The notes: generated by a model not told the origin, from the letters alone. A stretch of DNA of 64,000 nt from Rhynochetos jubatus (GCA_027574665.1 CM050652.1:40266307-40330306); one strand, 5' to 3'. Positions 1 to 13,922 are shown, counted from the stretch's first letter. Made by a program: numbers and translations.

Positions 1-502
1 TCCCCCAGCCGGGCAAACACCTCCATCTCTCTTGAACTCACCTAGAGTACTGCAATGCACATGAAGCGAGATCAGGTTTGACCCAGTTCCCAGCCTGCAT
101 GAAGCCTGTCAGCCAGCATTCAATGAGAAGCACAGGGCTACAAACAGCTTCGGGCTGTACCATCCCCATGGGGGCTGGTTAGAGGATTATCTCATGCAGA
201 CACCACCCTGCCTTTTCAGAGGGGGTAACAGCCCAGGGTGCTGTAGCCTGAAAGGCAGCTGCTAGGCTCAGATGTGGGAGAAGGTTGCTCTGCCAATGAC
301 TGATGGTGTTATCCACCCTCATCTTTCATTTAAGTTTTTATCATCATAGGACAAAAGTCTTTTCTCAAAGTAAAATCTAGTGGCATCTGAGGCAATTCAT
401 CTAACTACCCTGAATGCACTCAGAAGGGTATTTTAAAAGGTGCCTGTTGAAGAGCAAATGTAATCACTTGTGCTAAGTTGAGTGAGGAAAGCCTGCACGT
501 TT
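1..502. other. Intergenic DNA, nothing recognised
   Basis: No open frame of interest, repeat family or RNA gene is recognisable here. The sequence is of ordinary composition and leads directly into the CR1 fragment that follows. Confidence 0.6.
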
Positions 503-1170
503 CAGAACCATGGAATAGTTGAGGTTGGAACTGGCCTCTGTAGACCATCTAGTCCCCTCATCACTGTCCTTTCATGTAGCCTGTACTTCATCCATTTGCC
601 TATAAGGATATTATGGGAGAGAGTGTTGAAAGCTTGTCTGAAGTCAAGATAAACAACATACTGCTCTCCGCTTGCCCACTGAGCCAGTCAGTTCACTGTA
701 GAAGGGATGGTCAGGCATGATGTTCCTGTGGTAAATCTATGCTCGCTACCCTGGGACACCTTCTTGCTCTTCGTTCATTTGGAAATGACTCCCAGAAGGA
801 TTTGCTTCATCACCTTCCCAGGATCAAGGCGAGGTTGAATGGCCTGTAGTCCCCTGCATCTTCATCTTGCCCTTCTTGAAGAAGGCAGGGCATTTGCTTT
901 CTTCCAGTCCTCAGTATTCTCCCCCAGTTGCTGTCACCCTTCAAGGGTGATTGAGAGTGGCTTCACAATGAAATTGGCAGCTCTCTCAGAACTCATAGCT
1001 GTATCTGTCATGTCCCATAAACTTCTCTGTGTCCAGTTGGTTTAAATGTTACCTAACCTGATCCTCCTCCACCAAGGGTAAGACCTTGCTCTAGACTTTC
1101 CCACTGGTTTCAGAGACCTGGAATTCCTGAAGGCAAATCTTACCTGTGAAGACCAAGTGAGTGCATGTAT
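503..1170 (-). mobile_element. CR1 LINE fragment, 5'-truncated, inverted
   Basis: The stretch is recognisable as the reverse complement of the 3' part of a CR1 non-LTR retrotransposon, the dominant LINE of birds and other sauropsids. The left end carries the CR1 3'-end signature: a 'catggaatagttgaggttgg' block followed by 'accatctagtcccc'. Further right are the reverse-transcriptase tail phrases, such as the block around 820-890 (cttcccaggatcaaggcgaggttgaatggcctgtag, described here by its position) and the 'cttgcccttcttgaaga' motif near 867. A CR1-like stretch, 'ggaattcctgaaggcaaatc', lies near 1121. The element is diverged and its reverse-transcriptase frame is broken, so it is a dead relic. 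The outer limits are approximate. The 68-codon plus-strand frame at 839-1045 is antisense to it and not a gene. Confidence 0.85.
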
Positions 1171-3497
1171 GAAGACCTGTGAGCGTCTGCAGCTTCATTC
1201 TGCAAACTTGCTTGAATCACCATGTGTTTGCTTTGTTTGAGGAAACTCTGAAAACTAGACCTAAATCATAATCATATTAAGAGATTGCCAGCTACTGCTG
1301 GTGACCTGATCTACCTTCAGGAGCCTAATTTGCACAGCAGTCACTTGGAGTCAGTCAGTATTGCTCTCTGCAACTCCACCCTTGGAACAGCTCTTGGACC
1401 TGAGCCAAAACAAAATTAAAACACTTCCAATTCAGTTTTGCAAAACTGCGAGAACTTGTTAATTTTAAAGCTCAGGGACAATGAGTAGATTAGGTTAAAC
1501 AGCCTGCTTTGAACAGCCTAATCCAAGTGTTCCCAGCACACAACTTCAAATACCACTGAAAGAGCAGCCATAAATGACTGCGTGTACTGCGGTTGTCACC
1601 TCCATCCTTCTCGCCCTTGTGAAGATCTGGAATTGGCTAAAATGTGCCAGGTTTACAAGTGGGGAGGGAGCAGGTAAGGGGAGTTGGAAATCACCCATCA
1701 TCACCATACCGAGTGGCAGGCACCCCGCTCGAGGGGAAGGGCAGAGGTTGCACAGCCACAGCAGCATGCAGCCCTCCTGCTGCCAGCACCTGCCCTCCAC
1801 TGTCCCCCACAGGGGTACAATTAAATAAACAACTAAATGTTTAGATTTATTTTCGTGTTTATTTTACAAGGCACACCTCTGAAATTAAGTCCCCTCACAC
1901 ACTTTTATTTTACTCTTTGTTTCTCTCCCCCACTTCACCTGAGTCTTGCAAAATTACATTTGTGGAGCCACAGAGGTGTTAAGCAAGGAACGCTGTGGAA
2001 AAAAAAAAAAGAAAGCTTACAAAGAAATGAATGATTCTGTATTCATAGCAGAACTTGAACAATGTCCCTAGAACCACACGCTGCGAAGGGAGGAGAAAAC
2101 CAAATATTGAACAGCTGCTCATTAGAAAAGCACCAGCCATCCTGAGCCCGGAAAGACACAGGAGTCCTGTGGGGGGGAAACACTGCGTGACCATGTAATT
2201 AAAGGGTCTATCAGAGTGTCCCAGTGAGCTGCAGCAAGACTACCAAAGCTCTGCAAACCTAGCACTCTTAAAATGGAAACACTAGTCGTTTTCTGGGGTC
2301 AAAAACCAGGAATCTAACAGCCCCAGGCCACTAATTGTTCTGTGCCTGGTCCCAGGGACACCTTCCAGGGGGGATTTCAGAGCTCAGATGAAGGGACCTC
2401 TGCCGCTTGAGACGACAGGAGAGCTGGCAGCAGTGTGTTTCACAACCTCTCACTCATACACAGACCTGGGGACAGACGATTTGTGCTGGCACATATCTGG
2501 GCTCCGCTGGTGTTTGCCAGCAGTAAAAGGACCCTGAAGTGCCAGACACCAGTGTGGGTCCCTGGATATCTTGGTAGAGGCCAGTGGTGGGTCTCCCTGT
2601 GCCTTACCTCCAGAAGTATACAATTCTGCCAGGATGTTTAGACACAGGCAAAATACATGTTCCTCCCTGGCTCCATTCTTGAAAACAGTGAAACGACTTT
2701 GGCAGCAATTTAAAAATGAAAAATCAGCCTCAGACAGACACTCAACATGAAAAATTTCATGTCTGATGGGTATATCTGGCACAGCCATCAGCAGTTTACA
2801 ACAGAGGTTCGTAACAGAAGCATTGAGCAAATACTTTACCAACCCTGCCCTAAAATATTAATGTTCAGGCTGAGAAGTTGTGATTTTATGGTTGTTTTCA
2901 TGAAACAGAGGTTCTTAGAGGGCATGACTGATCTCTAGATGTGTTGGAGAAGACAGAGCAATTGCTCTTGGATTGTAATCTCTCCCAAAGCTTTTTGCAG
3001 AGAAACACCAGAGAAGGCGGCATTTTTATAATCTACCGAGATATAATAATACCACAAACGTGGACCAGCAGAACTGACTTTCTGAGCCTGTAGCCATCCT
3101 GCAACAATGTTGACCCAGGTTAATGGGAATTAGCTTTTAATTCAGCTTTAAAAGCTAAGGAAGCCAAAATGCAAAAGGATCCACTGGAAAATTGCCAGGA
3201 ATTAAAAGAAAAAAACAAAAAACCACACAAAACAAAACCCATTAAGCTTCTGCTGTTATTTTCTGTGTTTAGCTTTGCTCCTTGAAGCTCTGCAGTGCAC
3301 TTTTCAAGCTATACAAACCACTAACAGTTCTGTCATACCTAATCCTGTCTTCCGTGGCTTCAGCGGTAGCTTTTAGCCTATGGCCTGAGCTGGGGAAGGT
3401 GCAAAGCCACCTTTCTGCAGGGGTGAGCAGAAGGAAAACCATTCTTTGGAATTTCCCCCTCTCCAACATGTGAGATTGATTTCCTGCTTCCCCAGGA

Positions 3498-3520
3498 CCC
3501 CCCACCCCCACCCCCACCCC
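3498..3520 (-). other. G-quadruplex motif (C-rich on plus strand)
   Basis: The plus strand reads C6-A-C5-A-C5-A-C4, so the minus strand has four runs of at least four G separated by single T loops. This is the arrangement expected to form a very stable parallel G-quadruplex, with an i-motif possible on the other strand. No gene is recognisable nearby, so no regulatory role is claimed. Confidence 0.75.
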
Positions 3521-3919
3521 GAGGAGGCACTCCTGATGGCTCCAGGGGAGCCAATTCTAGCAGTAGTGCTGTACTCATCTTGCCTCTGGACATTTCCATC
3601 CCTCTCCAGCCTGTCTCAGCTTGGTTATCAGCTCTGAGCCAAAGCCTTGTCTTCTGCAACTCTTCTCCGAGTCACCCTTGCAGCCCTGATGCCTTTTGTT
3701 GAAGGCAACAAATTTCATGTAGAAATTTCTGGTTTGTTGTTTTGTTAGTTTTTGGGGTTTTTTTCCTTATGCTGCTTTCTCCCTTCCCTTTTGTTTGCCT
3801 TATCAGTGTGAGTTATGAACCTGCAGAGATGTTCTGTGCCTACAGATTTCCTATGTGACTAGCTTTAATGTAAGTGAGTAAATACTGCAGGTCTGCCTAT
3901 TAGTATGAATAAGTAGTAG

Positions 3920-3975
3920 TGTCTATATATATCTACACACCAATATAATTATATGTGTGTATAGAGAGAGAGAGC
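3920..3975. repeat. AT / GT / AG dinucleotide-rich microsatellite
   Basis: A run of short alternating tracts is visible: TA repeats near 3923, a TG tract near 3953, then AG repeats at about 3964-3974. It is imperfect and compound. Confidence 0.6.
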
Positions 3976-5118
3976 AGTATAAGTACACATAATTATAAGT
4001 ACGTAAATATAATGGAACAGCGTGAATCTAGTAGAAAATTTCCTTTTTTAAAAAATACTGAGCTTCTAGATTTCACTAATGCATTGAGCATCTGGAAAAA
4101 AAGCCAAAATGCTCATTTTAATACCGAAGTAAAAAACCACAGACTTCCTGTTTGGTTCAAATAACTGTGTGAAACATGAGTTTCCTCAAGATAAGGTTAT
4201 TTGCTTTTGGAAACAAAAGCCTGTGTTTGCCTGGAACTTGAGTGCCACTGCTGTCTCCTGGGCAGCTGATGCCACAGCCCCGGCAGAAACAGATGGCAGC
4301 CAGCCCTTCCCGGCACAGCTTTCATCGGTGCCGCCTGGTCCCTCCGAATCGCTCTGCACTGGATGCCTTCGCTTTTGCATGGAGTCAGGATATTCCCAGA
4401 TGCCACTGGAGACCAGGGCACATTCACAAGCCCACCTGTACCCCATGAGAGCCAGGCGGCTGTCTTCACGGGCGTGCAGGGGCCTGCACTCGCAGACCAA
4501 AGCGCTGGGGGGATGCGCTGCCAGGGAGAGAGCCCTCCAGAGAGACGAGTTATTGCATCAGCACCTTGCAAATATGGGGTGCTGCCACGCATATGTCTTC
4601 TGCATCAAGGCATGGCTTACCTTAGCCATGCAAGATACAGGTGAGATCCAGCCCCAGTACAGCTAGGTAACTAACGCAACACAAACCCAGTAGAGAGAGA
4701 GCGTGTACCTCAGGAACAGACTCCAGTGGGCCAGGGTGCCCACTAGGTTGCATCTGTTCAGCTCCAGGAGTCACCAGGCTGCTGTATTTACACCAGGAGA
4801 GATTCAGATGCAATAATAAGCAGTAAGACTCCAACGTACCATGAGAACAAGAAATTATCTGAGTCTAGGTCTTGAATCAATTATTCTCAGCATATATACC
4901 TGTGGGAAATTAATGTGCTTTGGGTTTTTTTTTCCTAGAGTCCTCAAAAAAGAAAATCAATATCCATGTTATGGTACCAAAACCCACCATCACCAAAAAT
5001 CCTATTATTACCAATCTCTAAACATTTGGGACCCAAATTCCAATCCCTTTGAAAGTGCAAAAGAACTCGAACTGCTCATTGCCTCACAGGCATTTACACC
5101 TAGATTTTTCTTCCCCTT

Positions 5119-5235
5119 AAGGGGATGCATAAGGAATATGCATTATATAATGAATATAAGGAATATATTCCTTATATACCAAGGATATACCTTATACCTT
5201 ATAATAATAATATATGCCTTATATACCAAGAAAAG
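5119..5235. repeat. AT-rich palindromic repeat cluster
   Basis: A perfect 24-bp palindrome occupies 5154-5177 (half-site ATATAAGGAATA). A 14-bp direct repeat, CCTTATATACCAAG, occurs at 5170-5183 and again at 5217-5230. Variants of 'ccttata' fill the gap between them. The block could form a cruciform. No transposon family was recognised. Confidence 0.75.
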
Positions 5236-8150
5236 GAATATACAAGAACATCTATCCTTCAAACTACACACTACTCTTAGAATTGCAGGTGGTGCTGGCC
5301 TCATTTTGTTGTTATTGCTGCTTTGTACCACCAAGGCAGCTGGATGTGGAGTAAGGCTGATGTATTAATTACCCTTTAAATAAAAAGCGAACTCATATTT
5401 GACTGGAACATCTTGCTCCAGTTCCACGTTTGGGTCCCTTTGAGGTGTAAGCTGGCTTCCAGGGATTTGCATCTACACATATCAGGATCCTTCAGAGAAT
5501 GAGGAGGTGCAGTTATGAACTGTGAGTATTGAGAGGACAGAGACATTGCCAGACTTCTGCCCTGGGAAGGGGCCAGGAGAGAAAATCCAACCAAGTAGCT
5601 GTTGCTGACATGCCCTCCCCTCAACCCCTGTACGTATACTGATTCCTTGTGAGCATAAGGTAATATTTAAGAGACTATTACCATCTCACCTCCACCTTAT
5701 CACACTTGCACACCCTTCATACACTGGATAAAATGGCAAGTCCAGGATGGAGAGGACTCTATGGCCACCCACATCACCATCTTCATGTCTTCTTGGAAGA
5801 AGGAGAGGTTTTCTAAGAATTGCAGACGTATTTCCCTGTTTGTAACTTAAATAAAATAACCTCCCTCAATTTCCCTTTTCCTAGCTTCATCAAAAAAATC
5901 AAAACAACCCACCCACAAAGCACCATTTTCAACCCATCTGCAAACATGAATGCAGCCTGTTTCTGTCACCTATTTCTCAGGTAAGAAAGCAAATTCAGGT
6001 TATCTGCCCAATCCCAGCCTTGCTGAAGTTGATTGCAGTGCTTGTTAGCCCAAAGCCTGGCCCTGTTGTACTCCTCAGTATAATTCCCACTGACTTCAAG
6101 CATGTCCCAGGTCTGGCTCAGTGAATCCCACGGGCTTGGCACCAGGCTTTAAATCACTGTACAAAGTCACTCGAGAAGCTGTCGGCAGTCAGAAATGAGT
6201 CATTAGTATGCTGCCAACACAGTATTCAGTGACAAAACCCAGCTGCCACTGTAGTCAAGAATGCAGTTTCTTTAGCACTACTGTAAGTCTTATTAGCATA
6301 GAAATCAAGTGTATGTATGTAATTGAATTTCTTTGTCGCATCCTAGCATGAGATTTTCCATCAATCCTGATTGTTACTAAATTTGAACTAACAGCCCATA
6401 TTTGCACTTAAGCAACATCTGAAAGAGGACTACACAAAGAAAGACTTTCCTAAGTCAACACATCCTAGAAAACAGCAGCTGCGCAAAGGCAGAGGCAAGC
6501 AATATTTCATTTTCCTCCCCATAGCACCCTATCTGTTGGCAGGTCTGATTTAAATCTGGGTTCTGCTGGCAGCCTCACATTTTGTCTCTGGAGAAAAGAG
6601 CTGCAACGCAGCCCGTGTGAGAACAGGGGCTGTCCCCAGCAGGAGAGACTGTATGTCAGGAGGTTATGGTGCTGGTTATTGTTGATTAGGAAGTGAGATA
6701 ATACCATAGGCACAGTTCATCTTAGGTCACTGAAAAAGAAAGAAGGAATAAAGCCAAGAGGGGAATACCCGAAGTGTTTAGGAGCATAATTTCAGGATTA
6801 ACTTCACTGACATAGGAATGACCGTTCATAAGCAAAGTGAGTCCCAGAAACAGAGGTACAAGGGTTGCCTCTGTGGGTTTGGGATGTGCTGAGAGTGGGT
6901 GAGGACTGACTGACTTAGCCTGGACTGAGAAGGCAGCCACCATCACTGCAGCTGCCTTTTCCATGGTGATTTCTCAACAGAAATTAATCCAGATGAACCA
7001 CATAGCCATTTTTTCCTATATTTTCCAAGCATAACAGTAGTCAAAACCACAGACACCTGACGAGTTGGAAAAAGATGGTGAGCGAGGAAATTAAATATCT
7101 ACTCCCTGCACAGATGGTCACTGCAGACCTTGATTGGGTTGTGTGGCTAACTACTGTGCTGTGAACACATCCCGCCAGCTTTGCTAGTAACACAAAGCTT
7201 CACCAAGGTCACTTCCAAGCAATCTACAAAGCCATCAGCCCTTACCCATGAAGTCAAGGAACCAAGTCTCATAACCCCCAGGCAGCCTTTCACCAGGGAG
7301 GGACAGGAGCCAGGGTACAAGAAGGATCCAAGAATCCAAAGTAGAGTCACTCTGCAAAATTCCACAGTTCAATCTATCACAAAACCCTGACAGAACTTCA
7401 GGAAACATGACTGTTAACTCCTACAGCTCTCGGGACTTTTGCAAAGTAGGATTTTGCTCCTGTATTATTTTTTATATAGCGATAACTTCAACTAAATAGA
7501 GGCAATGGGGGCAGAATAACTGCTAATGTTGGATGCTCTGTAAATGGCAGATCACAGTCATGTTTTTCCCAGTACACCACAATGCCATGTAATACTGCTA
7601 TTATGGAACAGATATCATCACCCGTTGGTGGGAGTGGGCAGACACAGAGTTCATTTCAGGGTCCAGAAGTTCCCACTGAATTTTTTTCTTCCTCAAGCAA
7701 TAAGCCCCAAGATCAGGACTCTTCTGAATCAGTCGAAAGGAAGGAGTGAGCTTCCTCCCCTGCCACAACGCAACAGTACAACGGAAACCAAGAAACATCC
7801 AGGAGCAGCTAATTCCCAGCGTGAGCCAGGGCCCCTAGCCTCAGCTTCCACTGTGCAACCCTGGGATGTGGGCAGGCTGGGCTTTCCCTTTGGGGATTCA
7901 GGGGGAAGGGAGGGAGTGGGTAGGCCGTGTGAGGGTAACCATTAGCTTTTCCATCCATGCTGCGGATAAATTGCACCCCCTTGGTCAAATCTTGTAACTG
8001 TGTCTCCCTTTGGGCCACTATAAAATGACTTTTGTTCCAGGCTTGATTTATCATTATTTCATTTTTCACTTCTCTGGGGCTTTTCTTTTGCTGCCTTGAT
8101 TTCAGTTGTCACGAGCTCAGTCCCTTTTCAATTTTCCACAAAATCTCACA

Positions 8151-8255
8151 CGTATAAGGTAGTAAGTTATACATACATAACTTACTGTTTGTTATGCACA
8201 TAACTTATACAACTTGTATAACTTAAGTTATACACAACTTGTAACTTGTGTAAGT
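8151..8255. repeat. Cluster of inverted repeats built on TAACTTATAC-like words
   Basis: Arms AGTAAGTTAT (8161-8170) and ATAACTTACT (8177-8186) form a perfect 10-bp inverted repeat with a 6-nt spacer. Just downstream, 8215-8234 is a perfect 20-bp palindrome (half-site TGTATAACTT). The words 'aacttgt' and 'ataactta' recur through the block, which suggests local duplication and inversion rather than a known element. Confidence 0.75.
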
Positions 8256-11200
8256 CCTGGCAAAATGTGAGGCCTTCAGAGAAAGGAAACCCTGTTCTGA
8301 TGTTTACTGCAGGACACTGTCAGCCAGGGCTTGGCGGCCTCCCACGCTACCCTGTGCCTTCCTGGCTCAACAATGCCAAGCAGCTACCAGCCCACCCTCT
8401 GCAAAGTGGGGTGAACCAAGCAATGCTTTCTAGAGGCATAAATTAACTTCAGCTGGCATTTGCAGAGTGCTCTACAGCTACTCTGCAACAAGGCCTTACC
8501 AGGTGCTTCTGCAAGAGCATGATCCTAGCTCTGTCCAAGGGTTGGTGGTTTTGGCAATAAGTGATATGAACCAGGGTACCCCTGATGTCAGCATTGCATT
8601 TGTCAGATCCTGTTGCAGACATTAATTATCCCCAAGGACATGTGAGTGCATTTGCTCCAGCAAAACACTTAGCATTAGCTGATATCACTGCCAGTCTGAC
8701 TCTCTTGGGACTTTTTTCTTTTTTGGCTAGTCTGCTAGTTTAGTAAATATTTAGAAATCCATGTTCTTCTAAAACTGCAACACTGGATACCATTCCCTTT
8801 TGTTCAAAATTGTTTACAGAAATGGGCGCAATTATACTAGGATTCTCAGTTAATGCTCACTGGGTTAAAGGCAAGAGATCCTAAGTAGAAAAGGGGTGGG
8901 GGGGAAAGAGGGAATTTGTTACAGCAAGGTTCAACAGTGCCTTGAAGCCCTGGTAGCAGAAGCTCTAACAGAAAACATTTTTCTAAACAGAAAACAGAGA
9001 GTTCAAAAATAAGGCAGTGAAAATGAATGCCCAAGACAGAATATCAGACACTAACCAAAAGGTGACAGAGAGATGGGAAGAGGTTGCCTCTAGCACGTGG
9101 CACGGAAAGCCAGGTCATGCATGGAAAATGTCTGTAGGGGCACATCTCCCAGGGAGAGGATGCCTTGTGCCCAGGCACACCCCCTTGTGCCCAGGAAAGT
9201 GCTTCCACTGAGCACAGGCTCCTGGGCTTCCTACCCACCGCTGCTCCTCTGCCGCACCCCCACCATGGGCTTGTGCCCTCTGGTCTTACCTCTACCCGAA
9301 AAGGGACCAGTACCCCCACCCAAACTGTTCATATCCAAGGGAGCCAGTAAACCACGAGAGCGGTCACCCTGGGGGTTGAAGAGGTCTTCAAACCAGAGCA
9401 AATACAGCTGTTGACATCAGCCAGCCCTGTTGCGAAGTCCAGACTTTCTTAGGAAGAAACTCCCAATTCCCACAAACCTTTAGCAGGCCTAAAGATTAAA
9501 AAAAGACCAGAACACAACCCAGAATGTCGGCAAGGAAGCACAGTGCCTTTGAGGAAACACAAGGCACATTTTGACAAGTACACTGGGATTAGTTTCGGGG
9601 TACCTAGCCCTGGGACTTCCCACTAGCCAGAGTGGCATGGCTTTTTCTCCCCTCTCTCAGGAAGGCTTCCTGATCCCTGCTGCTGTGGCCACGCTGTGAG
9701 CAGCACCCATGGTGGATAGTTAAAAATCTGTACAGCTGTGTCCAAAGGAATTGCAGCCCTCCCTAGCTGCTTGGTGAATGATGCTGGAACTGCTACGCTC
9801 ACCAACAGCAGCTCACACCACCTTTCTTTCTTTATTTCTTAAAGAATACATTGCTATTTAGCCAACTTCTGGAGCTAGCTGAAGAAAAAGAGGCAGGGGA
9901 CGATGCAGAAACAGCCCTGCTTGGCAGGATCCAGTTAGGAAGGCTTGCCCAGCACAGACATCATGTGATGGGACAGCATGAATTTGTGCTGCCTTAGACA
10001 GCAGACAGATTTGCACGCTCCAGCATGGACAGGCAGCTCCAATTATTCAGCCAGCCCGCAGGCAGTTCCACCCTCAAGTGTTCAGGCAGAGGTCAGTAAC
10101 TGTACACCCTGAAATTGCTTTAATTATGGGACAATAGCTTTCCACTGTATTGAATAACCACCTATTTGAGACAGGACTAACCCCAGGGACTCAGCTCCAC
10201 TTTAAAAGGAAAGCTAATCAGCATGGTTTACAAAGCACACACATGGCTGCTTTGAGCCAGCTTATCAAGATGGTTCTTTATGGGAATGTAATTTACCTTG
10301 TCACAAGGCAGGTCAAAGCATGAGGCTCTCAATAGAGAGACTTCCTCCCGGATGACAGACTGGGGAAGAAGCCTTCTTGCTGACTTTGATAAGGATGCAA
10401 AGCAGAGAGTTAGGAATTCACATTACGGTGTATTAAGTCCCCCTTTCACCTGCCACCGCAACCAACCAGGGCAGAACAAAGAAGTGGTTTCAAAGGCCTG
10501 GAAGCACAGTGCTTCTGCGCAGTGTACCACCACCTCCCCAGCACGAGTGCTCCCAGGGAACCCCCAGTGCAAAGCCACTGCTGTTGTCTGAAGGAATAAG
10601 AAATAATTATCCTCTGTTCTGTTAAGAGACTTAAGACAATCCATGTGCTCTGTCACTCTGTGGATGCATTTATGGATGCTGAAGTTAGTTCCGAGCACCA
10701 CTGAGGAGGCTGTTCTTCTTTAATGGTGCAAAAATCTCCTAACATGAAAGGAGCCCTCTTGGCTAACAACGCCCCACCATATGCTTCTGCCTCTTAACAT
10801 TTCCCATCTAGTTTCAAATCTTGCATTCTTCCTGTCTTGAAAAACATAGTTTATTAGGATTCAAACTCTTCCACCCCAGCAAACTAGGTGTCTACTTTGC
10901 AGGGGTTGGAAGAGGCAGAGAGAGGGCACGCCGGGATGCACTGCATGTCCTTAGCTCCTCTGACATGTGAAAATAAAACATGACAGACCCCTGGCACATG
11001 AGACCAGGCTCCTGACCCCACACACTATATCTGAAAGGAGCAGCATGTATTCTGTGATCAACAATGTAATTTACGTGAGCCCCAATACACCATCTCAACA
11101 TACATCACCATGTGTGCATCAAAATAACATGTAGAATAGAAATGCATCAGGACAGCGTCTGTACCTGAATATGCTGATTCAACTCTCAAAGCTGCATTAA

Positions 11201-13922
11201 GCAGCTGTAGTCTTTGAGCCCTGCAGATGTCTATTTTAATCATCTGTCTTAAAATATCAGCTGGTTTTATGCCCTATTCTGAAGATTACCATCCCTCACA
11301 GAGGCTGAGTTGTTTTCTCTGAGCGCTGCCATCCAATCAAAATTGGAAGCAGGCAGGAAAGAGAGAAAAAAAGAACAAGTTACTTTTGTCTGTACTTATT
11401 CCCACACATCTTGCACATTTTGAGGCTGCAATACCTTGGGAGTGTGTAGCTGCAGAACCTGAGCCTGCCATCCAGATAAGACCAGCAGGACACTTGTATT
11501 GGAGATATCAATCATGGCCAGCTAAGGTATCAACCTCATCAAAAGCAGAGATTTGAGTTGGCAGAGATGACCCTTCTCCAAGCTTTCCTCCTTCTCTCCT
11601 GTCTTGCTGGATAAGAAACATGCCCCTGTGAAGCAGAGAAACTGTTTCTTTCCATGGTAAATCAAGCTCCAGGGCTCTTCCTAAGCCGCACTCACAGCAT
11701 CAACTCATCAATTTTTCCACGGTACTTTTAGTTTATTTTTTAGTTAAAACTAAGCAAAACTTTCTTTCCCAGTAATATCATTCCTCTCTTGAAGGGTCTT
11801 CTCTATTTCTCTGCTGTGCCACCCCACATTGACCTTCCGAGGAGTGCTGTGATTGAGCAGTCTAGGTATCCTAGCTGTCCCCAAGGTACCTGCAATTTGT
11901 ACAGACACAGAGCCTAAGATCACCTGTAATCTTGTTCATTATGATAGTTATGGTCATTAAGGATGTATTATGGAGTTTGCTGTTAACTGGAGCTTCCATC
12001 GGTGCTTGCAGCCAAAACAGCCAAGGCCAGCTCTTCACACACAACTGGTCACGGCTTCCAAAGGAGGATGAGTGTGAAGCATGCAACCTCATGGCCCTGC
12101 CCTGCACTCTCAACCAGGGAGTTTTGCTCATCCACATCCCACGCCTGTTACTCATCATCGTGAAGCCAAGGCCTTTAGCAGGTCTCCTTCTCATGGCTAT
12201 GATAAGAAGGCAACACCCAGCAGAGAAAATTGGAGAAAAATGTTTTTAACTTTTCACTTGTTCTTGGACCTCTCCCACAGCCTAGCTTAACTAATTAAGC
12301 TAAAATACATAAGCCCCTCACACTTGCATTGCAGAGCTTTTCTGCTTTGCACGAACAAGAGAAGAGTGAAGCCGTTTTGCCCTGCAAGGTAACAGCTCGC
12401 CGTCCCTGGTTTGAAGGAACCTGACACATCTGGCTCAGGCAGGCAGCAGCACGCTCTCTTTCCCTCCAGTGACTCATTCAACAACTGCTTGAGGAGAAAT
12501 TACTACTACTGCAACAGCACAAACAGCCTCCTAGGCACCGTTACGGTCAGCTGCGAGATGGTGAGCACAAAGCGGTGAAAATGATGCCTGGAAGGGTGGG
12601 CCAGAGCATCTGGAGAGCTGGGAGCGGTCTTGCTGTGGTGGGAGAGGTGTGACTGGTCCACGGAGGGGTTGCCCATGGCTAAACAAGAAGCCGTTCTTTG
12701 GCCTCTGCCATGAGCCGATGCCTATCTCTCATATTGCAAGAGTGGGCGAGGTGGCTCCAGTCCCCCTGCCACGGTCTGCCCGAGGGAGGCAGTCGGCCTT
12801 GCTCCCCAAGGCCCCAACCGCAAGCTGAGGCCAAGTGAATCATCTGCTCAACTCACAGCCGTCCTCCTTACTACGTTTATGCCCTTCAGGCTGGGGTTGA
12901 AGCTCTTCCTCTGGCCACCCAGGCCTTCCAGATGGCAAGCCAGCCCTTCGCAAGACACTTGTGTTTAAATGAATGGGAGGAGGCTTGCCCTGCGGCGACA
13001 GCAGCCTCTCCTCCCAGCAAAACATCTCGGGTGAGTTATGGCTTCTCATGCGGTGGCATGCAAAATTGTCAGGCTCTTGACATGTGACTGTCTGTATATC
13101 TCAGGGAGGCAACTTACAAACTCATTCTGAGAGCTTTTGTGCTAACAAAGCTCTGCTTTTGTTGCTGTTAGTTCAGAAATCTTTATTTTAGCTGTTATTT
13201 TCAATTTTCAAAGCCTGCTTAGTCAGTGAAAACCCATGTCCTCCTAACTGTGGCATGGAAAACACTGCTGTCGATTATTCCGCAGTTACAACACATCGCG
13301 TTAGGTGGTCCTATCTCAGTGCGGTAGACAGCTGATGGGTGGGGAGGGGAAACTGATATAGCCTAACCATGAGGTCTTGCTGCCTGCCTGGGAAATAAAG
13401 GACACCAAAATATAACTGCGTGGGAAGGACTTCCAAGAAGAATTTGTCCCAAACCATTTCTGGAAACAGATGATAACATTATTTACCCAAATACAGGAAG
13501 CTTGAGATTGCAATGAATGACGAAAGGCAAGAACTAAGGGTGAGAGGGAGAAATATGTCCTTCCCCCTCCCCCTTCCCAAAAGATAGAAGGAAAAACCCC
13601 ACCAGCAACCCCCTGGTTACTGGGCTGTGCACTTACGAGCTGATATATCCCTCTGTGTCTGTGCATGTGCATCTCACACCCACACACTCCTGCCTGGTCC
13701 CCTTTGGATCCTAATGCCGGGGGCTCTTTCCAAAGCCAGCACGGTATCCTGCAGAGAAGAGTCCAGCTGTTGGGATCCTTCCCAGAAATCAAACACTGCA
13801 GCATTCAAGCCTTTCTGGCCTTTTGGTAGTTAAATCTGGGGATACCCAGAGACTCAAGAGCAACGCAACCCCCTGCAATCAGAAGGGATGGGAAGTGATG
13901 GGGTTGTGCTTCAAAGCCTTCC

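Larger units (their letters stand above)
1171..13922. other. Intergenic DNA without recognised genes
   Basis: I see no exon with a recognisable protein, no tRNA and no second clear transposon. Open frames here are short (up to 165 codons, at 4169-4666), have no recognisable domain and overlap frames on the other strand, as chance frames do. Local structure listed separately includes a G-quadruplex motif, AT/AG microsatellites, two palindrome clusters and an oligo-A run at 1999-2010. Confidence 0.55.

Noticed and set aside
839-1045. Small plus-strand open frame
   Set aside because: It lies antisense inside the CR1 fragment.
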